From Qipengyuania aestuarii (GTDB lineage: Bacteria; Pseudomonadota; Alphaproteobacteria; Sphingomonadales; Sphingomonadaceae), in contig NZ_JAIGNP010000003.1 of NCBI RefSeq assembly GCF_019711535.1, positions 620,001 to 684,000 of the forward strand: DNA of 64,000 bases, in the 5' to 3' direction. Below are positions 55,642 to 64,000 of the stretch, one piece after another (position 1 is the stretch's first letter; every line of letters begins with the position of its first letter). The position numbers were made by a program, and so were the translations under genes. The notes beneath the pieces were generated by a model. That model worked only from the letters and a program-made list of their open reading frames with translations. It was not told the DNA's origin and ran no database searches.

Positions 55642-56491
55642 CTTCCGACGCATCTTTCACTTGTCCGATATTCACTTCGGGTTGGAGAACAACACCGCAC
55701 TGGATTGGGTCAAGCAGCAGATCGAAGAACAGAAGCCGGACGCGGTGGCGATTACCGGAGATCTCACCATGCGCGCCCGGCACCGTGAATTCGAAGCAGC
55801 GACCCACTGGATAAATTCGCTATCTGCCCCCGTGACGGTCGAGGTCGGCAATCACGACATGCCGTATTTCAATCCGTTCGAGCGTTTCTTTGCCCCCTAC
55901 AAGCGCTTCCGCGGTATGGAAGAGAAGGTGGAGAAGGAGCTGGACCTCGGCTCGCTGGCGATTGTTCCGCTCAAAACCGCGGTCCGTATGCAACCTCGCC
56001 TCAACTGGTCGAAAGGGTGGGTGTCATCGGCCGCCTTGGAGAAATGCCTCGCCGCCATCGATGCACTCCCCGAAGGCAAGCGAGCTCTCGTCACCGTCCA
56101 TCATCCTTTACGGGAAGTAGGGACGCAGGGAACTGCGCTGACCCGCCATGGCGACAAGGCATTGCGCGAACTGGCCAAGCGGCCCGTACAGGCCGTGCTG
56201 TCGGGTCATGTGCACGACGCCTTCGATATCATGGAGGATACAGACAATGGTCCCGTGCGCATGATTGGCGCAGGGACCCTGTCCAAACGCACTCGTTCCA
56301 CGCCGCCAAGCTTCAATGAAATCGAATGGGATGGCAACAAGCTCACGGTATGTGTCCGCAATCTCAGCGACGTGGAGACCCGTGACATGCAGATCGACGA
56401 TGTGCCTGAAGATGCAATGCCGCCACGTGAACCAGGAGATCCGGTCGCTCCCGTCCGTCAGGTCCCGCGCGTCGATCCGCCGGTTCATTAA
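55631..56491 (+). CDS. Calcineurin-like metallophosphoesterase
   Basis: A 286-residue cytoplasmic phosphoesterase. The two-metal motifs are complete and in order: LSDIHFG (about 11-17), AITGDLTMRARH, VGNHDMPYF, TVHHPL and LSGHVHDAF. Relatives hydrolyse cyclic nucleotides or phosphate diesters. Coupling to the lipid kinase suggests a phospholipid intermediate as substrate, but this is inference. Confidence 0.92.
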   Translation: MASDFRRIFHLSDIHFGLENNTALDWVKQQIEEQKPDAVAITGDLTMRARHREFEAATHWINSLSAPVTVEVGNHDMPYFNPFERFFAPYKRFRGMEEKVEKELDLGSLAIVPLKTAVRMQPRLNWSKGWVSSAALEKCLAAIDALPEGKRALVTVHHPLREVGTQGTALTRHGDKALRELAKRPVQAVLSGHVHDAFDIMEDTDNGPVRMIGAGTLSKRTRSTPPSFNEIEWDGNKLTVCVRNLSDVETRDMQIDDVPEDAMPPREPGDPVAPVRQVPRVDPPVH

Positions 56492-56556
56492 CCAGAAGAA
56501 CTTGCCATTTCTCAACTCTGTTGGGCGACAATCCAGCAAGAGTTCGAGGGAAAATC

Positions 56557-56754
56557 ATGGAATTCTTCAAAGCCGTGCCGCTCGGCGCGCTTCTGTCATA
56601 TGTCGTTTCGATTGTTGTGGGCACCCAAGGCTCGGATGGCGGCCCGCTCGCGATCTTTCGTGCCGAAATTTATCAATACGATGTCTGGTGGAGCTGGCCG
56701 ATTTTCTTCGCTGCGACGGGACTGGCCTGGGGGCTGATGATCATCCAGCGATGA
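56557..56754 (+). CDS. Small membrane protein of unknown function
   Basis: A 65-residue protein. Two hydrophobic segments are separated by a charged loop (LGALLSYVVSIVVGT and WWSWPIFFAATGLAWGLMII). GAGGG lies upstream of the ATG. No family was recognised. It ends before a strong bidirectional terminator. Confidence 0.7.
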   Translation: MEFFKAVPLGALLSYVVSIVVGTQGSDGGPLAIFRAEIYQYDVWWSWPIFFAATGLAWGLMIIQR

Positions 56755-56777
56755 CCCTAAGATAGGTCAACAAAAAA

Positions 56778-56805
56778 GGGCGGCTCTTCGGAGCCGCCCT
56801 TTTTC
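56778..56805. terminator. Bidirectional intrinsic terminator
   Basis: A perfect 9-bp stem GGGCGGCTC / GAGCCGCCC with a TTCG loop. T residues follow on the plus strand, and A residues precede it, giving T on the minus strand. It serves both the small gene and rpsI. Confidence 0.93.
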
Positions 56806-56837
56806 TATTTGTCCGGTTGCCCGGCTCTCGAGGTGAA

Positions 56838-57362
56838 TTAACGCTTCGAGAATTGGAAGCTACGACGAGCCTTGGCACGGCCGTATTTCTTACGCTCAAC
56901 CACGCGGCTGTCGCGGGTAAGGAAGCCGGCGGCCTTTACCGTCGAACGCAGAACCGGTTCGTACTTGGCGAGTGCCTGGCTGATGCCATGCTTTACCGCA
57001 CCGGCCTGACCCGAAAGACCGCCGCCCTTGACGGTGGCGATCACGTCGTACTGACCCTGACGCTCGGTGATGGCGAAGGGCTGGTCGATCACGAGGCGCA
57101 GGGTCGGACGTGCGAAATACACTTCCTGATCTTTGCCGTTGACGGTGATCTTGCCGCTTCCGGGAACAAGCCAGACGCGTGCAGTTGCGTCCTTGCGGCG
57201 ACCTGTCGCATAAGCGCGGCCCTGACCGTCCAGTTCCTGCTCGCGCAGGGGAACGTCGGCCATGGCAGCGATGTCCGCGCTGTCGCCCTGAGGTGCGTCG
57301 GCGGCAATGTCCTTCAGATCTGCGAGATCCGAGACGGTGTCGTTCTTGGTTTCGTCAGCCAT
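56838..57362 (-). CDS. rpsI: 30S ribosomal protein S9 with acidic N-terminal extension
   Basis: A 174-residue S9. The conserved core starts near residue 48 ([17 protein letters not shown]) and ends at the essential C-terminal RSFQFSKR. The first 47 residues are acidic and low-complexity ([20 protein letters not shown]), about 40 longer than E. coli S9, as in some alphaproteobacteria. The ATG overlaps the rplM stop by 1 nt (TAATG). The gene forms the usual rplM-rpsI operon. Confidence 0.95.
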   Translation of the reverse strand: MADETKNDTVSDLADLKDIAADAPQGDSADIAAMADVPLREQELDGQGRAYATGRRKDATARVWLVPGSGKITVNGKDQEVYFARPTLRLVIDQPFAITERQGQYDVIATVKGGGLSGQAGAVKHGISQALAKYEPVLRSTVKAAGFLTRDSRVVERKKYGRAKARRSFQFSKR

Positions 57363-57841
57363 TACGCAACAGCCTTGTTCTTGCGGTTCATCGAAGCGAC
57401 GTCGAGCGTCTTGGGCTTCTGCCCGTCATGCGGATGCTCGGTGCCGTTGTAGAGGTGGAGAGCACGCATCTGCGCACGGCCCAGCGGACCACGCGGGATC
57501 ATGCGCTGCACGGCCTTTTCGAGGACGCGCTCGGGGAAACGGCCGCCGAGCACCTTCGCAGGAGTCGTTTCCTTGATGCCGCCCGGGTGGCCGGTGTGCT
57601 TGTAATAGGTCTTGTCGTCCATCTTCTTGCCGGTGAACTTCACCTTGTCGGCATTGATGACGATAACATGGTCGCCGCAATCGACATGCGGGGTATAGCT
57701 CGGCTTGTGCTTGCCGCGCAGGTGATTGGCGATGATGACGGCGAGACGACCGACGACGAGATTTTCGGCGTCGATGATGTGCCAGTCCTTTTCGACCTCT
57801 GCCGGCTTGGCCGACTGGGTCAGTTTGGTGAGAGCCTTCAT
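57362..57841 (-). CDS. rplM: 50S ribosomal protein L13
   Basis: A 159-residue large-subunit protein. Conserved blocks are [54 protein letters not shown] and [11 protein letters not shown]. It is the first gene of the rplM-rpsI operon. A TTGACG...CGTCAA inverted repeat lies about 95 nt upstream. Confidence 0.97.
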   Translation of the reverse strand: MKALTKLTQSAKPAEVEKDWHIIDAENLVVGRLAVIIANHLRGKHKPSYTPHVDCGDHVIVINADKVKFTGKKMDDKTYYKHTGHPGGIKETTPAKVLGGRFPERVLEKAVQRMIPRGPLGRAQMRALHLYNGTEHPHDGQKPKTLDVASMNRKNKAVA

Positions 57842-57935
57842 GGCTGATATGTCCGTTTGCTCGAGTTATCGTGCCTTGCATGGGGCACTAAACGATTGCG
57901 CGGCACCAAAAAGGGAACCGCTAAGCGCGCGCCAA

Positions 57936-57961
57936 TTGACGGTCGAGGACCGATTCGTCAA
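57936..57961. repeat. Inverted repeat upstream of rplM
   Basis: TTGACG, 14-nt spacer, CGTCAA, an exact dyad. On the minus strand the outer arm can be a -35 element, but no good -10 was found. It could be a protein-binding operator or chance. Confidence 0.35.
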
Positions 57962-58074
57962 GTATTTCTGCGGGTCTTGAGTGGGGTATAATAATACGCA
58001 GCCGCTTTTGGCGGGATGTCATTGCGAGGGTTGCGCAGTTTTCCTTCCGGTCGTCCAGCTGGGATGGCGGCTTG

Positions 58075-59112
58075 CTAAGCTGCCAGGCCGACACTCTGCC
58101 GACCAAGCGCATGGGCGCCCCACGCCACAGATGCTACCAGCAACGCCCCAACCAATTGGTGCAACACGGCCAGGTGAAAGTCGACGCCGCTCATCACGGT
58201 CGCGATGCCAAGCAGGATCTGGGTTCCGAAGGCCGCATGAATGGCTATCGATGCTTTTCGGGAAATGGGCTTCACCTTTCGCGCCATAAAGACAAGTGCG
58301 CCAACCGCGACCCATGCCCACCAGCGATGCATCCAATGAATGAGGAAGGGATCATGGGACATCGCCCAAAGGATTCCCTGTGACCGGTCGAATTCCGGGA
58401 AGAAGCGACCTTGCATCAAGGGCCAGCTATCGGATGCAAGACCGGCGTCCAAACCCGCCACCCAGGCGCCCAGCAAAAGCTGTATGAAGAGAATAAGACC
58501 AGTTGCGGTCGCGATCATCGTCAATTTCGCCGGCTGGGCGCTGCTCTTACCTAACCGCCGCAAGTCCAGCGCCGTCCAGATCAACCCGCCAAGCAGGATC
58601 AGGGCCGTACAGAGATGGATGGCCAAGCGGAAATGGCTGACGTCTGTACGGGTCTCAAGCCCGGAAGCGACCATCCACCAGCCGAAGCTGCCCTGAAGCG
58701 CCACGAGCGCCGCCAGCGCAAAAAGGCGCCAAAAATAACCCTGCGGTATCATGCGGCGAATGGCGAAGAACGCCAAGGGGACGACCAGTGCTAGCCCGAT
58801 CAGCCGCCCGAGCTGGCGATGGATCCACTCCCACCAGTAAATCGACTTGAACGCAGCCAGATCCATGCCCGCCGGTCCATTGATCTGCGTGTATTCCGGG
58901 ATACGCTGATACAGCTCGAACTCGGCTTGCCAGTCGGCCTGATTCAGTGGCGGCAAGGCACCGAGAAACGGCTTCCACTCTGTGATCGAAAGCCCGCTTT
59001 CGGTCAGCCGCGTGATACCGCCCACCGTGACGATGATGATGACCAGCAGGGCGACGCTGAAGAGCCAATTGGCCAGCAACAAAGGCCTGCTTCGTAGAGG
59101 GACGGTGTTCAT
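58075..59112 (-). CDS. ctaA: Heme A synthase (CtaA/COX15)
   Basis: A 345-residue membrane enzyme that oxidises heme O to heme A for aa3-type oxidases. About eight helices are visible, including LANWLFSVALLVIIIVTVGGITRLTESGLS, with the conserved heme-ligand His in YWWEWIHRQLGR, HFRLAIHL, IHWMHRWWAWVAV and LAVLHQLVG. ATG 59112 fits the family start (MNTVPLRSRPLLLANW). It is divergent from merC. Confidence 0.95.
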   Translation of the reverse strand: MNTVPLRSRPLLLANWLFSVALLVIIIVTVGGITRLTESGLSITEWKPFLGALPPLNQADWQAEFELYQRIPEYTQINGPAGMDLAAFKSIYWWEWIHRQLGRLIGLALVVPLAFFAIRRMIPQGYFWRLFALAALVALQGSFGWWMVASGLETRTDVSHFRLAIHLCTALILLGGLIWTALDLRRLGKSSAQPAKLTMIATATGLILFIQLLLGAWVAGLDAGLASDSWPLMQGRFFPEFDRSQGILWAMSHDPFLIHWMHRWWAWVAVGALVFMARKVKPISRKASIAIHAAFGTQILLGIATVMSGVDFHLAVLHQLVGALLVASVAWGAHALGRQSVGLAA

Positions 59113-59217
59113 GGTATGCCTGTTCGCTGCGCACGATGCGTTTCGCAAGTGCAAATGGAGCAAGCGACATAGCGACTGGGTCAAGCGACGAAAAGCCGCG
59201 CAATTGCTGACTGGACC

Positions 59218-59246
59218 TTGTAAGAAGAGACACTATCACATATCTA
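59218..59246 (+). promoter_or_regulatory. Promoter of merC (leaderless transcript predicted)
   Basis: TTGTAA, 17-nt spacer, TATCTA, with the merC ATG starting 8 nt after the -10. Transcription would start at about the first base of the start codon, and no ribosome site lies upstream. Confidence 0.5.
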
Positions 59247-59253
59247 GCCTTGC

Positions 59254-59658
59254 ATGTTGCAACGCGCTTTAAATCCGATTCGTCAACGGCTGGATCGTGT
59301 CGGCATCGGTCTTTCCGGTCTGTGCGCATTGCACTGCATTGCCAGTATCGCTCTCGTATCCGGTCTGGGTATCGGCGGAGAATTCCTGCTTTCTCCTGAA
59401 ATCCATCGGGGGGGATTGCTGGTCGCCACCTTGATTGCTGGCGTTGCAATCGGATGGGGCGCCTTACGCCACCGGATGGCGATGCCCTTTGTTATCGCCA
59501 TGACTGGATTGACCTTCATGGGCGCTGCCCTAGCCGTTCCGCATGGCTACAAGGAAGCGATACTGACCATTCTTGGCGTTGCCCTGGTATCATTGGGTCA
59601 CATTCTGAATATGCGCCATTGCCATTCGGCCGCTTGCAAGGAGCGCTGCGGAGACTAA
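59254..59658 (+). CDS. MerC domain membrane protein
   Basis: A 134-residue protein with four hydrophobic segments and the MerC metal-pair motif CALHC (residues 24-28). It ends with the Cys/His-rich tail MRHCHSAACKERCG. MerC proteins carry mercuric or other soft metal ions across the membrane. There is no merR or merA nearby, so another metal role is plausible. Only 9 nt separate it from thiSG, so the two probably share a transcript. Confidence 0.88.
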   Translation: MLQRALNPIRQRLDRVGIGLSGLCALHCIASIALVSGLGIGGEFLLSPEIHRGGLLVATLIAGVAIGWGALRHRMAMPFVIAMTGLTFMGAALAVPHGYKEAILTILGVALVSLGHILNMRHCHSAACKERCGD

Positions 59659-59667
59659 GTCGGAGCC

Positions 59668-60639
59668 ATGATTGCCCTGACCGTAAATGGCGAAAGCCGC
59701 CGCACATCCGCCTCCACCATCGCTGAACTGGTTCGCGAACTCGAACTGGATCCAGCCAAAGTTGCCGTCGAACACAACGGAACGATCGCGCCGAGAAGCG
59801 AACTCCACGCCAAAAAGGTACAGGACGGAGACGCGCTTGAAATCGTTCACTTCGTGGGCGGCGGGCAAGACGATGACAGCTGGTCGGTAGCTGGTCATAC
59901 CTTCAAGTCGCGCCTCATTGTCGGCACGGGCAAGTACAAGGATTTCGAACAAAACGCCGCTGCACTCGAGGCAAGCGGCGCGGAAATCGTCACGGTGGCC
60001 GTTCGCCGGGTCAATGTGAGCGATCCGAAGGCTCCAATGTTGACCGACTACATCGATCCGAAGAAAGTCACCTATCTTCCGAACACCGCTGGCTGCTTCA
60101 ACGCCGAGGAGGCGATCCGCACGCTGCGGCTCGCGCGGGAGGCCGGCGGTTGGAATTTAGTAAAGCTCGAAGTTCTGGGAGAGGCGAAAACTCTCTATCC
60201 CGACATGCGCGAGACCTTGAAGGCGACCGAAGTCCTCGCAAATGAAGGCTTCCATCCCATGGTCTATTGCGTCGATGACCCTATCGCCGCGAAGCAGTTG
60301 GAAGATGCCGGCGCCGTCGCGGTAATGCCTCTGGGCGCCCCTATCGGCTCCGGACTGGGCATCCAGAACCAGGTAACGATCCGCCTGATCGTCGAAGGCG
60401 CCAAGGTGCCCGTACTCGTTGATGCAGGCGTAGGCACCGCGTCCGATGCAGCCGTGGCAATGGAACTTGGTTGTGACGGCGTGCTGATGAATACTGCCAT
60501 CGCCGAAGCGAAGGATCCGCTCCGGATGGCCCGCGCGATGAAGCTGGCGGTAGCCGCTGGCCGTGATGCGTATCTGTCGGGCCGGATGGGACGCCGCAGA
60601 TATGCGGACCCCAGCAGCCCGCTCGCTGGTCTCATCTGA
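59668..60639 (+). CDS. thiSG: Fused sulfur carrier ThiS and thiazole synthase ThiG
   Basis: A 323-residue fusion. Residues 1-66 form the ubiquitin-like ThiS ([11 protein letters not shown]... EIVHFVGGG), and residues 67-323 are ThiG, with the Schiff-base Lys166 in [12 protein letters not shown] and phosphate loops [11 protein letters not shown] and [12 protein letters not shown]. ThiG joins deoxyxylulose phosphate, dehydroglycine and the sulfur on ThiS-thiocarboxylate to form thiazole phosphate. ThiS normally needs a free C-terminal Gly-Gly; here it is internal, so processing or an altered route is implied. Confidence 0.95.
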   Translation: MIALTVNGESRRTSASTIAELVRELELDPAKVAVEHNGTIAPRSELHAKKVQDGDALEIVHFVGGGQDDDSWSVAGHTFKSRLIVGTGKYKDFEQNAAALEASGAEIVTVAVRRVNVSDPKAPMLTDYIDPKKVTYLPNTAGCFNAEEAIRTLRLAREAGGWNLVKLEVLGEAKTLYPDMRETLKATEVLANEGFHPMVYCVDDPIAAKQLEDAGAVAVMPLGAPIGSGLGIQNQVTIRLIVEGAKVPVLVDAGVGTASDAAVAMELGCDGVLMNTAIAEAKDPLRMARAMKLAVAAGRDAYLSGRMGRRRYADPSSPLAGLI

Positions 60640-60697
60640 CTCCCACACAAAATTAACCATATTCGGCGAGACTCCGATTCGACGAAGGAGTCGAATC

Positions 60698-61225
60698 ATG
60701 GCTGTTATCAATGCTGCATCGCTGACCATCGCCGAGATGCGCGAGTTTGCGGGCTTCACTGCTGCCGAGCAGCGTTACATTCGCCGTAGCCTGGATATCG
60801 GGCTTGGCCGAAATGACGCTTTTCGCGTTTGGGGCCGAAGCTCGGGGGAAACCGCCGCAATCCGAAGCCAGTATGTTGCCTATCAGGAACTCAAGACGCT
60901 GCGCGGCGCCATTCCGCACCAGTCCGGCTTCGACGGCATCGAGAGTTTTATCGGCAAGATCACCCGAGTAGCTGCCTTCGATCTTGCGCAGGAACGGCTC
61001 GATTGTTTTTCGGCGTTTCGCTTCCTGTACGAACGTCTACTCGGGGCCGAGGCGCGCCCGTGGTTGCCCAGCGCCTTCTGCGCTGCCGCAGCGCTCCCCC
61101 ACATTCGCCCCGATCGGCGCAAAATGCTGTTGCAGTCATTGAGCGAAGCCGCGGCTACCGCACCGGGCTGGTCCGACCGGGCCCCAAGCTTCTATCCTGA
61201 ATACATCGAAGAGGTGCCGGCCTAG
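60698..61225 (+). CDS. Unidentified soluble protein
   Basis: A 175-residue protein not recognised from any family I know. It starts MAVINAASLTIAEMREF, is rich in Ala and helix formers, contains a central LGRNDAFRVWGRSSGETAAIRS, and ends with PSFYPEYIEEVPA. No signal peptide or membrane helix is evident. Its start is set by GAAGGAG 7 nt upstream. It follows thiSG on the same strand with a 58-nt gap and converges on the acyl-CoA synthetase gene with a 1-nt gap. Confidence 0.82.
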   Translation: MAVINAASLTIAEMREFAGFTAAEQRYIRRSLDIGLGRNDAFRVWGRSSGETAAIRSQYVAYQELKTLRGAIPHQSGFDGIESFIGKITRVAAFDLAQERLDCFSAFRFLYERLLGAEARPWLPSAFCAAAALPHIRPDRRKMLLQSLSEAAATAPGWSDRAPSFYPEYIEEVPA

Positions 61226-61226
61226 C

Positions 61227-63029
61227 CTAGCTCCGATAAAGGCCCGCAAGTCGGTCGCCGTATCGCTCCTTGATTTTATGCCGGCGGATTTTCATCGAGG
61301 GCGTCATCTCTTCGTTCTCGATGCTGAAAGCTTCATCGGCAAAAGCAAATTGCCGCACCTTTTCGATCACTGACAGGTCCTTGTTGACCCGGTCCACCGC
61401 CTTGCGAACGGCGGCTCGAAATTCCGGATCATCCTGCAACGCTTTGAGGTCGAACTTCTTGCCTTGCTCGCCAGCCCACTCAAGGGCCCATTCGGCATCA
61501 GGCACTAGCAGGCCTACAATGTAGGGGCGCTTGTCTCCAGCAACCATGGCCTGCCCGATTTCCGGCTGGAGCGTGAGCATGCCTTCCAGCTTTTGAGGAG
61601 CGATATTATCGCCCTTGTCGTTGACGAGCATATCTTTCTTGCGATCGGTAATGACGATCCGGCCCTTCTCGTCGAGATGCCCGATATCGCCGGTGTGAAG
61701 CCATCCGTCCTTGATCGCGCGCGCGGTCTCGGCATCGTTCTGCCAGTAGCCGTGCATTACGAGCTCGCCGCGGCAGAGGATCTCTCCATCATCGGCAATC
61801 TTCACTTCGACTCCCCGCATGGCCGGTCCCACCGAATGCATTGCGATACCGGCCTTGGGGCGATTACATGCGACTACAGGACCGGCCTCGGTCTGCCCGT
61901 AGCCTTGCAGCATTGTCAGGCCCATCGATTCGAAGAATATCCCGACTTCCGGATTGAGCGGAGCCCCACCCGATACCATTGCCTTGATACGGCCGCCGAA
62001 GCGTTGACGGATCTTGGGTTTGAGCAGTTTTGAGACCAGGAAATCCTTGGCCCCATCGCCGAACTTCGCCCTTCCCTCGGCGCGTCGCTCGCCAACTTCG
62101 AGCGCCATGGTCATCAGCTTTTCGGCCATTCCGCCCTGCTTGGTGACCTGCTTCATGATGCGGGTACGCAGCACTTCGAAAAGTCGTGGCACCACTACCA
62201 TGATCGTAGGCCGCGTCTCCTCAATATTGCTCGCCAGCTTTTCCAAGCCTTCGGAGTAAAAAATCTGTGCGCCCACACCGATCGGCAGATACTGGCCGCC
62301 GGTATGCTCATAGGCGTGGCTGGCGGGCAGGAAGGACAGGAAGCGCTCTTCATCGTCGATGCCGAAATCCTCCATCAGAATTTCGGCGGCACCCGCCACA
62401 TTGCAGAGGATCGAGCCGTGATGCTGCATCACTCCCCGTGGCGCGCCGCCGGTGCCGCTGGTGTAGATGATGCACGCCGTATCACCGCGACCGACATTCG
62501 CCATGCGGTCCTCGACGGCCTTTCGCGCCGCTTCTGCATCTCCCTGAACCAGTCGGTCCCACTGGTGAAAGCTGAAACTACCCGATTGCTGGCGGTGCAG
62601 ATTTTCGATCCCGATCACATGGTCGGCGATGCCTGTCACCTGCAACGCCCCGTGAAGAGGGCCGAGAAGTTTCTGCGAAGATACGATGACGGCCCGCGCT
62701 CCCGAATTATCGAGAATATGGACATGGTCCCGTTCGGTATTGGTCACGTAAGCGGGAACGGTGATGCACCCTGCCGCCATGATCGCAAGATCCGCAATGC
62801 ACCATTCGGGCCGGTTTTCCGAAACGAGGCAGACCCGGTCGCCGGGCTTCAGGCCGAGCTCGCGGAGGCTTTCGGCCAATAGACATACCTGATCCGCAGC
62901 TTCTTTCCAGCTTATGGTCTGCCATTCCCCGTCGCATTTCGCGCCGAGAAAGCCGCGGTCGGGCCGCTCGGCAGCGCGTTTCAGGAATAGTTCGACGAGA
63001 TTGTTTGCGGAGTCGATGTCCGACAGCAC
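61227..63029 (-). CDS. Long-chain acyl-CoA synthetase (AMP-forming)
   Basis: A 600-residue adenylate-forming ligase that activates fatty acids with CoA and ATP. It has the P-loop IIYTSGTGGAPRGVM, the adenylation motif YGQTEAGPV and the hinge HTGDIGHLDEKGRIVITDRKKDM. The GTG at 63029 has GAGGAG 7 nt upstream; a GTG at 63044 is the other option. It may feed the acyl-CoA dehydrogenase of this window, although they are not linked. Confidence 0.93.
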   Translation of the reverse strand: MLSDIDSANNLVELFLKRAAERPDRGFLGAKCDGEWQTISWKEAADQVCLLAESLRELGLKPGDRVCLVSENRPEWCIADLAIMAAGCITVPAYVTNTERDHVHILDNSGARAVIVSSQKLLGPLHGALQVTGIADHVIGIENLHRQQSGSFSFHQWDRLVQGDAEAARKAVEDRMANVGRGDTACIIYTSGTGGAPRGVMQHHGSILCNVAGAAEILMEDFGIDDEERFLSFLPASHAYEHTGGQYLPIGVGAQIFYSEGLEKLASNIEETRPTIMVVVPRLFEVLRTRIMKQVTKQGGMAEKLMTMALEVGERRAEGRAKFGDGAKDFLVSKLLKPKIRQRFGGRIKAMVSGGAPLNPEVGIFFESMGLTMLQGYGQTEAGPVVACNRPKAGIAMHSVGPAMRGVEVKIADDGEILCRGELVMHGYWQNDAETARAIKDGWLHTGDIGHLDEKGRIVITDRKKDMLVNDKGDNIAPQKLEGMLTLQPEIGQAMVAGDKRPYIVGLLVPDAEWALEWAGEQGKKFDLKALQDDPEFRAAVRKAVDRVNKDLSVIEKVRQFAFADEAFSIENEEMTPSMKIRRHKIKERYGDRLAGLYRS

Positions 63030-63125
63030 AGGCAGGCTCCTCACAGAATTATCTTTGTTGTGCGACCAACGACAGGCCGAGGCTTAAGCTCCCCACGCCG
63101 CTACGGCAAGGCATCAGGAGCCCTG

Positions 63126-64000
63126 TCAGGGCAAGTCCAGCTGGCCGTCCAGCCTCGGGTCACGGGCACTTTCCCAGCTGGCTCCCCGGCGAAGGATTGC
63201 ACCGCCCTTGATGGGGGCGGCCCGGATCGTGATCTCGTCGTGTCCCAAAGCACGAAATTCATCCGCATGGTCCTGCAGCCAAGTTCCTTCTTCAAGAAGC
63301 ACCTCGTCTCTGAATGCCATCAGAAACGGCAGTGCGAGTGCCTGACGGACACTCAGCTTGAAATCGATCGCTCCGATAATGGCGCGTGCCGTGGTCACGG
63401 GAATGGTGCTTCCCCCAGCCGCGCCTACAGCCATGAACGGCTGTCCGTCTGGATCGAAAACCACAGTCGGGGACATCGAACTGCGCGGGCGTTTGCCGCC
63501 TTCGACGCGATTGGCCACAAGGCGTCCGTCGACCTCGGGCATCCGACTGAAGTCGGTGAGCTCATTGTTGAGATAATAGCCGCCTGTCATCAACCCGGAC
63601 CCGAAGGCGCCCTCTACGGTAGAGGTGTAGCTGACCATCGTGCCATTATTGTCGACAACCGCGATGTGGGACGTCCCATGCTCTTCCGGTTCATCTCCAT
63701 CGGCCAGCGCTTGCGGCGCTCCGCGGGGCTTTCCTGGCTGCACGAGGCCAAGCGTGCTGTCGGCAGAGATCAGGGCGCTACGCTGGGCAAGATAGTCATG
63801 GTCGAGAAGCCCTTCGACCGGCACGCTTACGTAATCGCTGTCGGCGAGGTATAATTCCCGATCGGCATAGGCGAGCCGCTGCGATTCCAGAAAGAGGTGC
63901 CAGGTGAGAGGATTGTGCCGACCGAGCGCGGCCAAATCGAAGCGCTCGAGCTGGCCTAGGATCTGCTGCACGGCAACGCCGCCCGATGTCGGTGGTCCCA
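63126..64000 (-). CDS. Gamma-glutamyltransferase, 3' part (truncated by window edge)
   Basis: At least 290 residues of the C-terminal part. Reading from the edge it begins GPPTSGGVAVQQIL, typical of the middle of a GGT. The autoprocessing and catalytic Thr is expected in EEHGTSHIAVVDNNGTMVSYT, followed by SMSPTVVFDPDGQPFMAVGAAGGSTI. It cleaves glutathione gamma-glutamyl bonds. The signal peptide and N-terminal half lie outside the window. Confidence 0.9.
   Translation of the reverse strand, partial: GPPTSGGVAVQQILGQLERFDLAALGRHNPLTWHLFLESQRLAYADRELYLADSDYVSVPVEGLLDHDYLAQRSALISADSTLGLVQPGKPRGAPQALADGDEPEEHGTSHIAVVDNNGTMVSYTSTVEGAFGSGLMTGGYYLNNELTDFSRMPEVDGRLVANRVEGGKRPRSSMSPTVVFDPDGQPFMAVGAAGGSTIPVTTARAIIGAIDFKLSVRQALALPFLMAFRDEVLLEEGTWLQDHADEFRALGHDEITIRAAPIKGGAILRRGASWESARDPRLDGQLDLP

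Noticed and set aside
56405..56425. CACGTG in the phosphoesterase gene
   Set aside because: The flanks differ from parS at most positions.

Overview
The window is about 64 kb of ordinary-density bacterial chromosome with high GC. Genes are tightly packed, many overlap by 4 nt, and no gap between genes exceeds about 300 bases. The proteins (ThiS-ThiG fusion, long acidic S9, DUF1491, DUF1192, DUF6489, CarD, SUV3-like helicase, non-zinc HemB) and the order hemE-ppsR-maf-aroE-coaE-dnaQ point to an alphaproteobacterium of the Sphingomonadales, probably an Erythrobacteraceae member (Erythrobacter, Qipengyuania or Altererythrobacter type). This placement comes from recognising proteins, not from a search. 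I saw no rRNA, tRNA, CRISPR array, prophage or insertion sequence.

The main theme is the chromosome origin and its segregation machinery. A gap between hemE and ppsR (about 37186-37502) has the classic alphaproteobacterial oriC position. It holds seven GANTC methylation sites in 220 bp, a near-consensus DnaA box, two TCCCCA boxes and a short AT-rich tract. To its left lie rho, mnmE, mnmG, rsmG, parA and parB, with five parS or parS-like palindromes between 23.6 and 31.7 kb. To its right, at 48 kb, is a PopZ-like (DUF2497) polar organiser gene. Origin, centromere, ParAB and a candidate polar anchor therefore sit within about 27 kb.

Layout. 0-3.5 kb: glycosyltransferase plus UDP-diacylglucosamine diphosphatase-like pair, quinone oxidoreductase, DUF1192. 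3.6-8.5 kb: clpA and a NatAB-type ABC exporter. 8.5-11.2 kb: exonuclease plus ATP-dependent DNA ligase repair pair. 11.2-15.8 kb (minus strand): DUF167, gamma carbonic anhydrase, two paralogous acetyltransferases, hemB, M23 peptidase. 16-20.7 kb: helicase, S4 protein, fdxA, YihY, carD. 20.8-26.7 kb: two lipoproteins, TsaC/Sua5, acyl-CoA dehydrogenase, sorbosone dehydrogenase, methionine sulfoxide reductase. 26.7-32.3 kb: parBA-rsmG-mnmG and mnmE. 32.3-37.2 kb: small enzymes, a BLUF photoreceptor, rho, hemJ, hemE. 37.2-42.6 kb: origin and ppsR-maf-aroE-coaE-dnaQ, hpf, thioesterase. 42.8-48 kb: wall hydrolase, exonuclease III, erpA, CBS protein, ferredoxin, S9 peptidase. 48-50.7 kb: popZ-like, tolC, PCMT. 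50.8-56.8 kb: fumarase, LytS/LytTR pair, lipid kinase, phosphoesterase, small membrane proteins. 56.8-64 kb: rpsI-rplM, ctaA, merC-thiSG, an unidentified protein, acyl-CoA synthetase and a truncated gamma-glutamyltransferase at the edge.

The least expected items are the GANTC cluster, an outlying perfect parS inside the acyl-CoA dehydrogenase gene, the ThiS-ThiG fusion with an internal Gly-Gly, two genes with no usual start codon where one is expected (yihY and ppsR), and an apparently leaderless merC gene. I found no clear candidate for a wholly new multi-gene system.
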